Assembly (NCBI GenBank): GCA_016124385.1
Contig: WGNU01000006.1
Span: 1-64,000 of the forward strand
Direction of reading: 5' to 3'
Origin: Alphaproteobacteria bacterium
GTDB taxonomy: Bacteria > Pseudomonadota > Alphaproteobacteria > Micropepsales > Micropepsaceae
Length of the DNA stretch: 64,000 nt
How positions within the stretch are numbered: the stretch's first letter is position 1; the number at the start of each line of letters is the position of its first letter. Shown here in pieces: positions 12,350 through 22,190 of the stretch. The translations under genes were made by a program, and so were the position numbers. The notes under the pieces were generated by a model, which worked only from the letters and a program-made list of their open reading frames with translations, searched no databases and was not told the DNA's origin.

Positions 12350-12742
12350 ATGGCTGACAAGAAATCCGCTCGCCCCCGCAAGAAGGAGCGAAAGAACATC
12401 ACGGCCGCCGTGGCTCATGTCAGCGCTTCGTTCAACAATACGATGGTGACGATCACCGACGCGCAGGGCAACGCCATATCATGGTCGTCGTCCGGCGCCA
12501 TGGGTTTCAAGGGGTCGCGTAAATCGACGCCTTATGCCGCGCAGGTGGCGGCTGAGGATGCAGGCCGCAAAGCGGCCGAGCATGGCGTGAAGACTCTCGA
12601 AGTCGAAGTCTCGGGGCCAGGGTCCGGGCGCGAATCGGCGCTTCGCGCGCTTCAGTCCGTTGGCTTCACTATTACGGCGATCCGCGACGTCACCCCGATC
12701 CCCCACAATGGCTGCCGCCCCCCGAAGCGGCGGCGAGTTTAA
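12350..12742 (+). CDS. rpsK: 30S ribosomal protein S11
   Basis: [51 protein letters not shown]. Confidence 0.98.
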   Translation: MADKKSARPRKKERKNITAAVAHVSASFNNTMVTITDAQGNAISWSSSGAMGFKGSRKSTPYAAQVAAEDAGRKAAEHGVKTLEVEVSGPGSGRESALRALQSVGFTITAIRDVTPIPHNGCRPPKRRRV

Positions 12743-12799
12743 ATCGACGTTCGCGGCGCTTTGCCGCGCTCGCGAATGTTTGCAGAAGAGGGAAGCTTC

Positions 12800-13816
12800 G
12801 TGATCCAGAAGAACTGGCAAGAGCTTATCAAACCGACGAAGCTTCAGGTCGAGCAAGGGCATGATCTGCGTCGCGTGGCGACGATCGTGGCCGAGCCGCT
12901 TGAGCGCGGGTTTGGCATAACGCTCGGCAATGCTTTGCGGCGCATTCTGCTATCCTCGCTGCAGGGTGCGGCCGTGACGTCGATCCAGATCGACGGCGTG
13001 CTGCATGAGTTCTCGTCCATTCCGGGCGTGCGCGAGGATGTGACGGACATCGTCCTCAATATTAAAAGCCTTGCGCTCAAGGGCGTTGTCGAAGGCACGA
13101 AGCGGCTGACACTGCGGGCTGATGGACCAGGCGAAGTGACAGCCGGACAGATCTCAGCCGTTGGCGATCTTGAGGTTCTCAATCCAGAACTCGTGATCTG
13201 CACGCTTGATCAGGGCGCTTCGATCCGCATGGAATTGTCCGTTGCGATGGGCAAGGGCTATGTCGCGGCCGACCGTAACCGGCCGGACGACGCGCCGATC
13301 GGGCTCATTCCGGTCGACTCCCTCTTCTCGCCGGTAAAAAAGGTCTCCTACAAGGTAGAGAACACGCGCGAAGGCCAAATCCTTGACTATGACAAGCTGA
13401 CGATGGCCGTGGAGACGAACGGCGCCATTTCGCCCGAGAACGCGATCGCCTACGCGGCGCGTATTCTCCAGGACCAGCTCCAGATCTTCATCAATTTCGA
13501 CGAGCCGCGTGTCGAGAAGCGCGAGGAAATCAAGGCGGACCTCCCGTTCAATCCAGCGCTCTTAAAGAAAGTCGACGAGCTCGAGCTTTCTGTGCGTTCG
13601 GCGAACTGCCTCAAGAACGACAACATCGTCTACATCGGCGATCTCATTCAGAAGACCGAGCAAGAGATGCTGCGGACGCCGAATTTCGGCCGTAAATCGC
13701 TGAACGAGATCAAGGAAGTGCTGGCCAATATGGGGCTGCATCTGGGCATGGAAGTGCCCGGCTGGCCGCCGGAGAACATTGAGGATCTCGCTAAGCGTTA
13801 CGAGGATCAGCTCTAA
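12800..13816 (+). CDS. rpoA: DNA-directed RNA polymerase subunit alpha
   Basis: [20 protein letters not shown]... (GTG start at 12800); RpoA NTD and CTD recognisable. Confidence 0.97.
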   Translation: MIQKNWQELIKPTKLQVEQGHDLRRVATIVAEPLERGFGITLGNALRRILLSSLQGAAVTSIQIDGVLHEFSSIPGVREDVTDIVLNIKSLALKGVVEGTKRLTLRADGPGEVTAGQISAVGDLEVLNPELVICTLDQGASIRMELSVAMGKGYVAADRNRPDDAPIGLIPVDSLFSPVKKVSYKVENTREGQILDYDKLTMAVETNGAISPENAIAYAARILQDQLQIFINFDEPRVEKREEIKADLPFNPALLKKVDELELSVRSANCLKNDNIVYIGDLIQKTEQEMLRTPNFGRKSLNEIKEVLANMGLHLGMEVPGWPPENIEDLAKRYEDQL

Positions 13817-13849
13817 CGCTGTGCGGCGTGCATCGATCGAGGACGACCC

Positions 13850-14272
13850 ATGCGACATATCAATCGTGGCCGGAAGCTTTCGCGGACTTCTGCGCATCGC
13901 CAGGCGATGTTCGCAAACCTTGCGAACGCCCTCATTAAGCACGAACAGATCTCGACGACGCTTCCCAAGGCCAAGGAATTGCGCCCGTACGTCGAGCGGC
14001 TCGTGACGCTCGCCAAGCGGGGAGCGGGGAGCCTTCATGCGCGCCGCATGGCGATCGCTACGCTCAAGGACGAGGCAATGGTCGGTAAGCTCTTTGAGAC
14101 GCTTGCGCCCCGCTTCCAGGACCGGGCGGGCGGCTATACCCGCGTTTTGAAGGCCGGTTTCCGCTACGGCGACATGGCGCCAGTTGCCGTCATTGAGTTC
14201 GTCGACCGGGATCCCGAGGCCAAGGGCAAGGATTCTGGCCCGGTTCAGAAGGCCGACGAGGAAGCCGCTTAA
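13850..14272 (+). CDS. rplQ: 50S ribosomal protein L17
   Basis: [45 protein letters not shown]. Confidence 0.98.
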   Translation: MRHINRGRKLSRTSAHRQAMFANLANALIKHEQISTTLPKAKELRPYVERLVTLAKRGAGSLHARRMAIATLKDEAMVGKLFETLAPRFQDRAGGYTRVLKAGFRYGDMAPVAVIEFVDRDPEAKGKDSGPVQKADEEAA

Positions 14273-14393
14273 GGTTTCTTCCGGTCTGGGGCCAATTCTT
14301 CCCCGATCATCGCAATTTCGCCACGTGGTTATCCTCAACTCCGCTCTATAATCCAGCCTGGGGCGGATGAGGGCGCGCGGGGGACGAGCACGC

Positions 14394-15875
14394 ATGGAAT
14401 TCGACATGCTAACGCGTGAACCGTGGACAATCATCATTTGGCTGGCGGTCGGCGTCGGCCTGCTCGGCACGTTCTTGTGGTCGATCGGGACTTTCTCGAG
14501 CGCTAGAAGTGATCGCGCAAGCTTGGTTGTGGATTCCGCGCCGCCGCAGCGCGTGGTGCCCGAAAACCGCGATCAGGTGATGTGGTCCTACGCGCCTGTG
14601 GTGCGGCAGGCGGCGCCTGCGGTCGTCAACGTCTATGCACGAAAGGTCGTGGAGCGGTCGCGCTCTCCCTTTTTCGACGATCCCTTCTTTCGGCATTTCT
14701 TCGGATTGGGCGAGCCGCCGTCGATGCCGAAGGAGCGCGTGCAAAGCTCACTCGGCTCCGGCGTGATCGTCCGCGGCGACGGGATAATCGTCACCAACAA
14801 TCACGTCGTCGCTGGGGGCGATGAGCTCTTGGTTTCGCTGTCGGACCGCCGCGAATTCGAAGCGGAAGTCATACTCGCCGACGAGCGTACCGACCTAGCG
14901 ATCTTGCGCATCGACACCAAAGGCCAAACGGTCCCTTCGCTGACGTTTCGTGATTCGGACACGGTTCAGGTGGGCGACATCGTGCTTGCGATCGGCAACC
15001 CTTTCGGCGTCGGGCAAACCACGACGACGGGGATCGTTTCCGCGTTGGCGCGAACCCAGGTCGGCATCTCGGACTACCAGTTCTTCATTCAGACCGATGC
15101 CGCGGTCAATCCGGGCAATTCGGGTGGTGCCCTGGTGACGCTCGATGGGAAACTCATCGGCATCAATACCGCGATCTTCACCCGGACCGGCGGGTCGATC
15201 GGCATTGGCTTTGCCATCCCGTCGAACATGGTGCGGACGGTTGTCGAAACGGCCGTTGACGGTGGTAAGCTCTCGCGCCCTTGGATGGGCGTATCCGCGC
15301 AGACCGTGACGCCCGACATCGCTCAATCACTGGGCCTTGATCGACCGCGCGGTGTCCTCGTGCGCGAGGTCGTGCCGGATGGGCCCGGCGACAAAGGCGG
15401 GCTTCAGGTCGGTGACGTTATCCTCAGTGTGGATGGCTTTGAGATCAACGACCCGCAATCCCTGCGCTACCGCGTGGCGACGGCGGGTGCCGGCAAAGTC
15501 GTCAAGGTTGAGTACATCCGCAAGGGTCAGACGGCGACGGCCTCTGTCAAACTGGTCATGCCGCCCGAGGATCCGCCGCGCGACATCACGCGTCTCGATG
15601 GTCGAACACCGCTCTCAGGCGCCACAGTTGCAAATCTCTCGCCGGCTTTTGCCGAGGAGCTGCGCATTGACGAGACGCATGGCGTCGTGGTCCTGGGAAC
15701 CGAACGGGGCTCGCCGGCTGCCCGGATTCGGCTGCGGCCAGGGGACATTCTTCTTGAGGTGAACGGTTACAAAGTCCAGGGCGTCGAAACTCTCCGCAAC
15801 GCGCTAAGCGAACGGGCCAGCGAGTGGACGATCGTCATCCGTCGCGGGGCGGAAATCTTCACGCTGACGTTTTAG
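14394..15875 (+). CDS. Do/DegP-family serine endoprotease, N-terminal TM anchor and two PDZ domains
   Basis: SGVIVRGDGIIVTNNHVV, TDLAILRID, NPGNSGGALVTLDGKLIGINTAI catalytic blocks; PDZ repeats; ATG 14394 preferred over 14367 because TATAAT lies at 14347-14352. Confidence 0.92.
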   Translation: MEFDMLTREPWTIIIWLAVGVGLLGTFLWSIGTFSSARSDRASLVVDSAPPQRVVPENRDQVMWSYAPVVRQAAPAVVNVYARKVVERSRSPFFDDPFFRHFFGLGEPPSMPKERVQSSLGSGVIVRGDGIIVTNNHVVAGGDELLVSLSDRREFEAEVILADERTDLAILRIDTKGQTVPSLTFRDSDTVQVGDIVLAIGNPFGVGQTTTTGIVSALARTQVGISDYQFFIQTDAAVNPGNSGGALVTLDGKLIGINTAIFTRTGGSIGIGFAIPSNMVRTVVETAVDGGKLSRPWMGVSAQTVTPDIAQSLGLDRPRGVLVREVVPDGPGDKGGLQVGDVILSVDGFEINDPQSLRYRVATAGAGKVVKVEYIRKGQTATASVKLVMPPEDPPRDITRLDGRTPLSGATVANLSPAFAEELRIDETHGVVVLGTERGSPAARIRLRPGDILLEVNGYKVQGVETLRNALSERASEWTIVIRRGAEIFTLTF

Positions 15876-15927
15876 AGACTGAACCCAGAAGTCTCGCGCG
15901 CCGTGCCTCGGCGACGTATGCTGGGGT

Positions 15928-17232
15928 ATGACCAATCTCTTCGATGCGGCAGGCCTTAGCGAGGCGAGCCCTCGGCCGTTGGCGGATCGCTTGCGACCCC
16001 AATCTCTCGCCGATGTCGTCGGGCAGGAGCACCTTACCGGCACTGATGGCGCGATCGGACGCTTCGCCGCGACGGGGCGTGTGAATTCGATCATTCTCTG
16101 GGGGCCGCCTGGGACCGGAAAAACAACACTCGCTCGGCTACTCTCCGGCGTTGGTGGATTCGCATTTGATCAGCTCTCGGCGATTTTTTCCGGCGTCAAC
16201 GACCTGAAGCAGACCTTTGCCGTCGCTCGCGCCCGACGGGAAACCGGGCAAGGAACGCTTCTCTTCGTCGATGAAATTCATCGGTTCAATCGTGCTCAGC
16301 AAGATGCTTTTTTACCCGTGATGGAAGATGGGACGATCGTTCTTGTCGGCGCTACAACTGAAAATCCGTCCTTCGCGCTCAATGGCGCGCTTCTCTCGCG
16401 GGCGCAGGTCCTTGTCCTGCGGCGTTTGGATTCCGCCGCGCTCGATGCACTACTCGTACGAGCGGAAAAGGCGCTTGGCCGTGCGCTTCCCGTGACGCCA
16501 GAGGCACGCGAGCAGCTCCTCAATTTCGCGGACGGCGACGGACGGCAGCTCCTCACGCTTGCTGAAGACGTGTTCGCGTTACCGGAAGACGCAATGATCG
16601 ATAGCGCGGCACTCATGCGCCTCTTGCAGCGTCGAGCGCCGCTTTACGACAAATCGCGCGAGGAACATTTCAACCTTATCAGCGCGCTTCACAAATCGGT
16701 GCGCGGCTCAGATCCCGATGCCGCACTCTACTGGCTCGCGCGGATGTTGTCTGGGGGCGAGGATCCTCGATATCTTGCGCGGCGACTTGTTCGGATGGCG
16801 ATTGAAGACGTGGGACTGGCCGATCCGAACGCCCTGCAGCAGGCCCTCGCTGCACGCGATGCCTACGATTTTCTGGGGTCGCCTGAGGGCGAGCTGGCGC
16901 TGGCTCAAGCCACCGTCTATCTCGCCACGGCGCCAAAGTCGACGGCAGCCTATGCCGCATTTAATGCCGCAACGGCGGCAGCGCGCTCCAGCGGCTCCTT
17001 GATGCCGCCGCTTCACATCGTCAATGCGCCGACGCGCCTGATGAAGGATCTGGGATACGGAGCTGGATATGTCTATGATCCGGACACAGAGGAAGGGTTC
17101 TCCGGTCAATCCTATTTTCCTGACGCGATGGAGCGAAGAACGTTTTATCAACCGCGAGGTGAGGGCTTCGAAGAAACCATTCGTGAGCGCCTCGAGCACT
17201 GGGCTGACCTCCGCGCCAAGCTGAAGCGGTAG
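15928..17232 (+). CDS. rarA: Replication-associated recombination protein A (AAA+ MgsA/RarA)
   Basis: PLADRLRPQSLADVVGQEHLTG...LWGPPGTGKTTLARLLS. Confidence 0.95.
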   Translation: MTNLFDAAGLSEASPRPLADRLRPQSLADVVGQEHLTGTDGAIGRFAATGRVNSIILWGPPGTGKTTLARLLSGVGGFAFDQLSAIFSGVNDLKQTFAVARARRETGQGTLLFVDEIHRFNRAQQDAFLPVMEDGTIVLVGATTENPSFALNGALLSRAQVLVLRRLDSAALDALLVRAEKALGRALPVTPEAREQLLNFADGDGRQLLTLAEDVFALPEDAMIDSAALMRLLQRRAPLYDKSREEHFNLISALHKSVRGSDPDAALYWLARMLSGGEDPRYLARRLVRMAIEDVGLADPNALQQALAARDAYDFLGSPEGELALAQATVYLATAPKSTAAYAAFNAATAAARSSGSLMPPLHIVNAPTRLMKDLGYGAGYVYDPDTEEGFSGQSYFPDAMERRTFYQPRGEGFEETIRERLEHWADLRAKLKR

Positions 17233-17238
17233 GTCGAA

Positions 17239-17616
17239 GTGGTATCGGTCTTGGTGGTAGCGGCGGGAGGCGCGATAGGAGCCGTCGTACGTTTTCTGCT
17301 TTCAGGCTTCGTTATGCGCCAGGTAGGTGGCGACTTCCCATTCGGAACGTTGACGGTCAACATCGTTGGATCGCTTGTCATGGGGATCCTGGTCGAGACC
17401 TTCGCGACACGCTTTCAAGTGGGCCCGGAAGTGCGCAGCTTTCTGACGACCGGATTTCTCGGCGGATTCACGACATTTTCGGCGTTTTCGCTTGAAACGG
17501 TTCTTCTGCTGTCGCGTGACGATTATACGGGTGCGATGCTCTACGTTCTTGCTTCCGTCGCTTTATCCGTCGGCGGACTGCTCTTAGGTATGTCACTCGT
17601 ACGGGCGGTGACGTGA
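17239..17616 (+). CDS. crcB: Fluoride exporter CrcB/Fluc
   Basis: GGAIGAVVRFLLSG...FPFGTLTVNIVGSLVMGIL...GFLGGFTTFSAFSLE. Confidence 0.94.
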   Translation: MVSVLVVAAGGAIGAVVRFLLSGFVMRQVGGDFPFGTLTVNIVGSLVMGILVETFATRFQVGPEVRSFLTTGFLGGFTTFSAFSLETVLLLSRDDYTGAMLYVLASVALSVGGLLLGMSLVRAVT

Positions 17617-18659
17617 GGCTCCACGCGGAAAGACACGTCGACGCCGACGAAGCGGGACAGCGCTTGGATCGTTGGTTCCGTCGGCATTTCCCCCATCTCC
17701 CGCATGGGCAACTCGAGCGGCTCTTGAGAACGGGCCAAGTTCGGCTTGATGGCGCACGGGCGAAAGCGGGGGACAGGATCGCAGCGGGCCAGGCCATTCG
17801 CGTCCCGCCTCAGCTAGACTTCGAAGCGAAAGCCAATGCGCACAAAGAATTGCCGCGCACTCTGGCCGGCGGTGAGGGGGATTTTGCGCGCTCGCTCGTT
17901 ATCCATCGGGATCCCGATGTCCTCGTTCTCAACAAGCCTGCCGGTCTAGCCAGTCAAGGCGGTTCAGGAATTCGACAAAGTGTTGATAGCCTTCTGCCCG
18001 CTCTGACGTTCGAACGCAGGCAAGTTCCAAAGCTTGTTCATCGACTCGACCGCGACACGAGCGGCGTGCTGCTGCTTGCCCGCACGCACCCAGCCGCGAT
18101 CGCGCTCACAGCGTCTTTCCGGGAACGGGATACGCAGAAAATCTATCTTGGTGTCACGGTGGGCGTGCCGAAGCCGCTTAGCGGGGTCATCGATCACGCC
18201 TTGGAGAAGGTCTCGTCAACTGGAACGGCCCGGCAAGAGGAGCGGATGATCGCCGTTCCCAAACAGGTGCGAGCGGATTCTGGTAAGAGGAAGGCGCTTT
18301 CTGCCGTCACACGCTACCGCGTGCTCGACCGCGTCGGCAGCGAAGCCGCTCTCGTCGCGCTCATGCCCGTGACCGGCCGAACGCATCAGCTTCGCGTCCA
18401 TATGGCGGCGATCGGTCATCCGCTCGTCGGTGATACGAAGTATGGCGGGGGGGGCTCGGCTTTGGCGGGCCTTGCGTCTCGCCGGTTGCATTTGCACGCC
18501 TATGCCTTGTCGCTTCCGCATCCGGGAAGCGGAATGCTGCGCGTTGAAGCGGCGCTCCCCAGCGATTTCGCCCATACGCTCTCGACCCTTGGGCTGGACG
18601 CTTCGACGGCCCGCAAACCTTTCGACCTTTTTTCCGGCAAGTCGGGGTTGCGGCTATGA
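17613..18659 (+). CDS. rluC: RluA-family pseudouridine synthase (RluC-like, S4 domain)
   Basis: S4-like N-term; LVHRLDRDTSGVLLLART; GRTHQLRVHMAAIGHPLVGDTKYGG. Confidence 0.9.
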   Translation: MRLHAERHVDADEAGQRLDRWFRRHFPHLPHGQLERLLRTGQVRLDGARAKAGDRIAAGQAIRVPPQLDFEAKANAHKELPRTLAGGEGDFARSLVIHRDPDVLVLNKPAGLASQGGSGIRQSVDSLLPALTFERRQVPKLVHRLDRDTSGVLLLARTHPAAIALTASFRERDTQKIYLGVTVGVPKPLSGVIDHALEKVSSTGTARQEERMIAVPKQVRADSGKRKALSAVTRYRVLDRVGSEAALVALMPVTGRTHQLRVHMAAIGHPLVGDTKYGGGGSALAGLASRRLHLHAYALSLPHPGSGMLRVEAALPSDFAHTLSTLGLDASTARKPFDLFSGKSGLRL

Positions 18660-19768
18660 GTTCTGGAGCTGGAACTGAGGTTGTCGCCGTCGGGGGCCCA
18701 TATCTTCAGGGCACCGATCAACACCAGCAGCTGCGGACCTTTCGACTTGCCGTCTTGAGCTCGGCGATCATTGCCCTGGGCCTGGCGTTCGGCGTCGGGG
18801 CGGGATTGTGGTTCGTCAATTCGGACAGTGTTTCTGTGGCGATTGAACGCGAGATCGAGCAGTCCCTCGACCGGGACGTCGTGCTTGAGGGAGGGCTTCA
18901 GTTCCATATCGACCGGGCCCGCCCGAGCGTGATTTTGCGCGATGTGAACGTTCCGAATTTCAGTTTCGCCGCTGCGCCGTTCGCGGCTTACGCGGAACGC
19001 GTGACGCTGACCTTCGATTCATGGCGCACGGTCTTCCGCAATCCTGTCCTGCAGAAGATTCGCGTGAGCGATGCGAAGGTTTCGATCGAAACGACATCGC
19101 GTGGCGACGAGGCGAATTGGCGGATCAGGCCACTCTCGATCGAGGCCGGCCGCGGGCTTTTTCCGACGGTGGACGTGAGCAGCCTCGTGATTGATGTCCG
19201 CGACGGTCCCTCCGGAGCCGAGTGGACGTTTTCGGTGCCGCATGCGCGGATCGAACCGCGCGATCACGGCATTCTCGTGTCTCTCAATGCCCCCCACTCA
19301 TTGCCGACGAGGATGCGAATCCAGGCCATACTCGAGCCGCAAGGGTCGCAGCTGTCTTTCCGTTCGGTTTTTCTCAGGCTGGGCGATGTCGAGGCGAGCG
19401 GAGTCGGCCGCTACTGCACGGGATCGGAGGGCCGACGCCCCCGCGTCGAGGCACGTCTGACGAGCAACCGCGTGGATCTCGTCTCGCTTGCCGAGGTACT
19501 CGGCGCACCAGGCGCCGATGTTCTGAGTGAGCAGGTCTCGATCCCCGGTCTCGATGGGTTGGATGGCGTCGTCCGCATCCTCGTCCGCCAAATCGAGCGC
19601 GGCGAAGAGCGATGGCAGAACCGAGAGGTCATCTTGACGGTGCAGGCTGGCGTCGCACGCGTCGCCGTGGCGGCCCCCGCGGGGGACCAAGAACTTCTCG
19701 GCCTGTTTGGCGAGGCCGCCGCCTACTACGATGATCGCTTGCCTACGAAGCCGATTGTTGGCCCGTGA
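18656..19768 (+). CDS. AsmA-like N-terminal-domain protein
   Basis: N-terminal TM; SVILRDVNVPNFSFAAAPFAAYAERVTLTFDSWRTVFRNPVLQKIRVSDAKVSIETT resembles AsmA family; overlaps both neighbours by about 4 bp. Confidence 0.6.
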   Translation: MSSGAGTEVVAVGGPYLQGTDQHQQLRTFRLAVLSSAIIALGLAFGVGAGLWFVNSDSVSVAIEREIEQSLDRDVVLEGGLQFHIDRARPSVILRDVNVPNFSFAAAPFAAYAERVTLTFDSWRTVFRNPVLQKIRVSDAKVSIETTSRGDEANWRIRPLSIEAGRGLFPTVDVSSLVIDVRDGPSGAEWTFSVPHARIEPRDHGILVSLNAPHSLPTRMRIQAILEPQGSQLSFRSVFLRLGDVEASGVGRYCTGSEGRRPRVEARLTSNRVDLVSLAEVLGAPGADVLSEQVSIPGLDGLDGVVRILVRQIERGEERWQNREVILTVQAGVARVAVAAPAGDQELLGLFGEAAAYYDDRLPTKPIVGP

Positions 19769-20487
19769 TGTGGAAAGATTCCACGAAGCGGTTCCACTCA
19801 CGCGTCGATGTTGTCGCGCATGCCGGGCACTGGGCGATCTGCCTAGATGGAAAGACAATCCGGACGAGAGAGGGCGAGTTGCTGGTTCCGTTCGCGCCGT
19901 TGGCAGCCGCGATCGCCGAGGAATGGCGCGCCGTCGGGCCGGTGTTGCGTCGCGACGCGTTGCCGCTGACGGGGCTCGCAATACAAGCGACTGGAACCGT
20001 TGCCAATGAGCCGCAGAGAATTCACGACGAGCTCGTTCGCTATGGGGAGAGCGATCTCGTCTGCTATCGGGTGCCGGAGCCCCAGCAACTGGCGCTGGAA
20101 CAGGAGTGCGCCTATTCTCCTCTGCTAGACTGGCTGAAGGAAAAGCATGGCGTTTCCTTGGCCGTGACGAGCGGACTAACCCCCTTGCGGCAGGATCCTG
20201 CCGCGTTGGCCAACTTGCGGGCCGCCTTCGCACCTCTTGAGCCCTTTATTCTAACGGGACTAGTCGCTGCCACCCATGTCCTCGGCTCAGTCGTCCTTGG
20301 TTTTGCGATGATTCAAGGAAGAATTGACGCATCGTCAGCTTTTCAAATGTCGCGGCTCGACGAGGCCTTTCAGATTGCGCGCTGGGGGAGCGACGAGGAG
20401 GCTGCCGCCCGCACCGAGGACCGTCGGCGAGAGCTGCTAAGCGCCGCCCGATTCGTCCAGCTCTCGCTTCACGAACCGATCCTTTGA
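19765..20487 (+). CDS. ATP12-family F1-ATPase assembly chaperone
   Basis: ICLDGKTIRTREGELLVPFAPLAAAIAEEW...SDLVCYRVPEPQQLALEQECAYSPLLDWL. Confidence 0.9.
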   Translation: MMWKDSTKRFHSRVDVVAHAGHWAICLDGKTIRTREGELLVPFAPLAAAIAEEWRAVGPVLRRDALPLTGLAIQATGTVANEPQRIHDELVRYGESDLVCYRVPEPQQLALEQECAYSPLLDWLKEKHGVSLAVTSGLTPLRQDPAALANLRAAFAPLEPFILTGLVAATHVLGSVVLGFAMIQGRIDASSAFQMSRLDEAFQIARWGSDEEAAARTEDRRRELLSAARFVQLSLHEPIL

Positions 20488-20597
20488 GTGCTTGCTCCCT
20501 GCAGGCCAGCCATGCCATGTGACGGTCCCATGGCGGCATTTTGGCCGGGTGCGGACAAGCCGTTTTGCGCCGGGCGACGAGGGGGCTTACCAAGACG

Positions 20598-22130
20598 ATG
20601 AAGGACATTCTGCGGCAGCTGGAAGAGCGGCGCGAGCGCGCGCGGTTGGGCGGCGGCGAGGCGCGGATCGCAGCGCAACATGCGCGCGGCAAATTGACCG
20701 CCCGGGAGCGCATCGAGCTGCTTCTCGACGAAGGATCGTTCGAGGAGTTCGACATGTTCGTCGAACACCGGAATACCGATTTCGGCGCCGACAAGAACCG
20801 TATTCCGGGCGATGGCGTGGTCGTCGGTTGGGGCACGATCAACGGACGGCTGGTCTATGTGTTTGCCAAGGACTTTACCGTTTTCGGTGGGTCGCTCTCC
20901 GAAACGCATGCCCAAAAGATCGTCAAGGTTCAGGACATGGCGATCCGCAACGGGGCGCCGGTCATCGGGCTGTTCGATGCGGGTGGCGCCCGCATCCAGG
21001 AAGGGGTCGCTTCGCTGGCCGGCTATGGCGAAGTATTCAAGCGGAACGTGCTCGGTTCTGGCGTCATTCCGCAGATTTCTGTGATCATGGGGCCGTGCGC
21101 CGGTGGCGATGTCTATTCACCCGCCATGACCGATTTCATCTTCATGGTCCGTGACACGTCCTACATGTTCATTACGGGTCCCGACGTCGTCAAAACCGTG
21201 ACGCAAGAAGCGGTCAGCGCGGAAGATCTCGGCGGCGCGAAAGTTCACACGAGCAAGTCATCCATCGCCGACGGCGCCTTCGACAACGACATGATTTGCC
21301 TGTCGCAGATGCGGCGCTTCTTCGACTTCCTCCCTTTGAACAATCGCGAGCGTGCGCCTGAGCGGCCGACCTTCGATCGATGGGACCGCGAGGAGCCGTC
21401 GCTCGCAACGCTCGTCCCGGAGAACCCGAACAAGCCCTACGACATGAAGGAGCTCATCCTCAAAGTCTGCGACGAAGGTGATTTCTTCGAGCTGCAGGAA
21501 AGCTTCGCAAAGAATATCATTACCGGCTTTGGCCGCATCGAAGGGCACACGGTCGGGTTCGTCGCCAACCAGCCGATGGTTCTGGCAGGCGTTCTCGACA
21601 ACGACGCGAGCCGAAAGGGCGCGCGGTTTGTGCGGTTCTGCGACTGCTACGACATCCCGATCGTGACCTTCGTCGACGTGCCGGGTTTCCTTCCCGGCGT
21701 GGCGCAGGAACATGGCGGCATCATCAAACACGGCGCAAAGTTGCTCTTTGCCTTCACCGAGGCGACGTCGCCGAAGGTTACCGTCATCACGCGGAAAGCC
21801 TATGGCGGGGCCTATGACGTGATGGCGTCAAAACATATGCGGGCCGACATCAACTATGCCTGGCCGACCGCGCAAATCGCGGTAATGGGCGCAAAAGGCG
21901 CCGTCGAAATCATCTTCCGCCAGCAGATTGGCAACAAGGATGAGATCGAAACCCTCACCAAGGAGTACGAGGACCGCTTTCTCAATCCCTTCGTGGCGGC
22001 GCAGCGCGGCTACATCGACGAAGTGATTAACCCGCACCGGACGCGGCCGCGGATTGCGAGGGCGCTTCGTTCGCTTCGCAATAAGCGGGTCGAGATGCCC
22101 TGGAAGAAGCACGACAATATTCCGCTCTAG
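20598..22130 (+). CDS. pccB: Propionyl-CoA carboxylase beta subunit
   Basis: [39 protein letters not shown]...; 510 aa; paired with pccA. Confidence 0.95.
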   Translation: MKDILRQLEERRERARLGGGEARIAAQHARGKLTARERIELLLDEGSFEEFDMFVEHRNTDFGADKNRIPGDGVVVGWGTINGRLVYVFAKDFTVFGGSLSETHAQKIVKVQDMAIRNGAPVIGLFDAGGARIQEGVASLAGYGEVFKRNVLGSGVIPQISVIMGPCAGGDVYSPAMTDFIFMVRDTSYMFITGPDVVKTVTQEAVSAEDLGGAKVHTSKSSIADGAFDNDMICLSQMRRFFDFLPLNNRERAPERPTFDRWDREEPSLATLVPENPNKPYDMKELILKVCDEGDFFELQESFAKNIITGFGRIEGHTVGFVANQPMVLAGVLDNDASRKGARFVRFCDCYDIPIVTFVDVPGFLPGVAQEHGGIIKHGAKLLFAFTEATSPKVTVITRKAYGGAYDVMASKHMRADINYAWPTAQIAVMGAKGAVEIIFRQQIGNKDEIETLTKEYEDRFLNPFVAAQRGYIDEVINPHRTRPRIARALRSLRNKRVEMPWKKHDNIPL

Positions 22131-22190
22131 GCGGACCGTCGCAGCCGTCCCTTCTTCCCATCGCTTCCATCACACCGGTGCCTCGCTCTC

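Noticed and set aside
12743-12799. GC hairpin between rpsK and rpoA as a terminator or riboswitch
   Set aside because: A TTCGCG...CGCGAA stem is visible but there is no U-tract, and rpoA expression must continue; may be minor operon tuning only.
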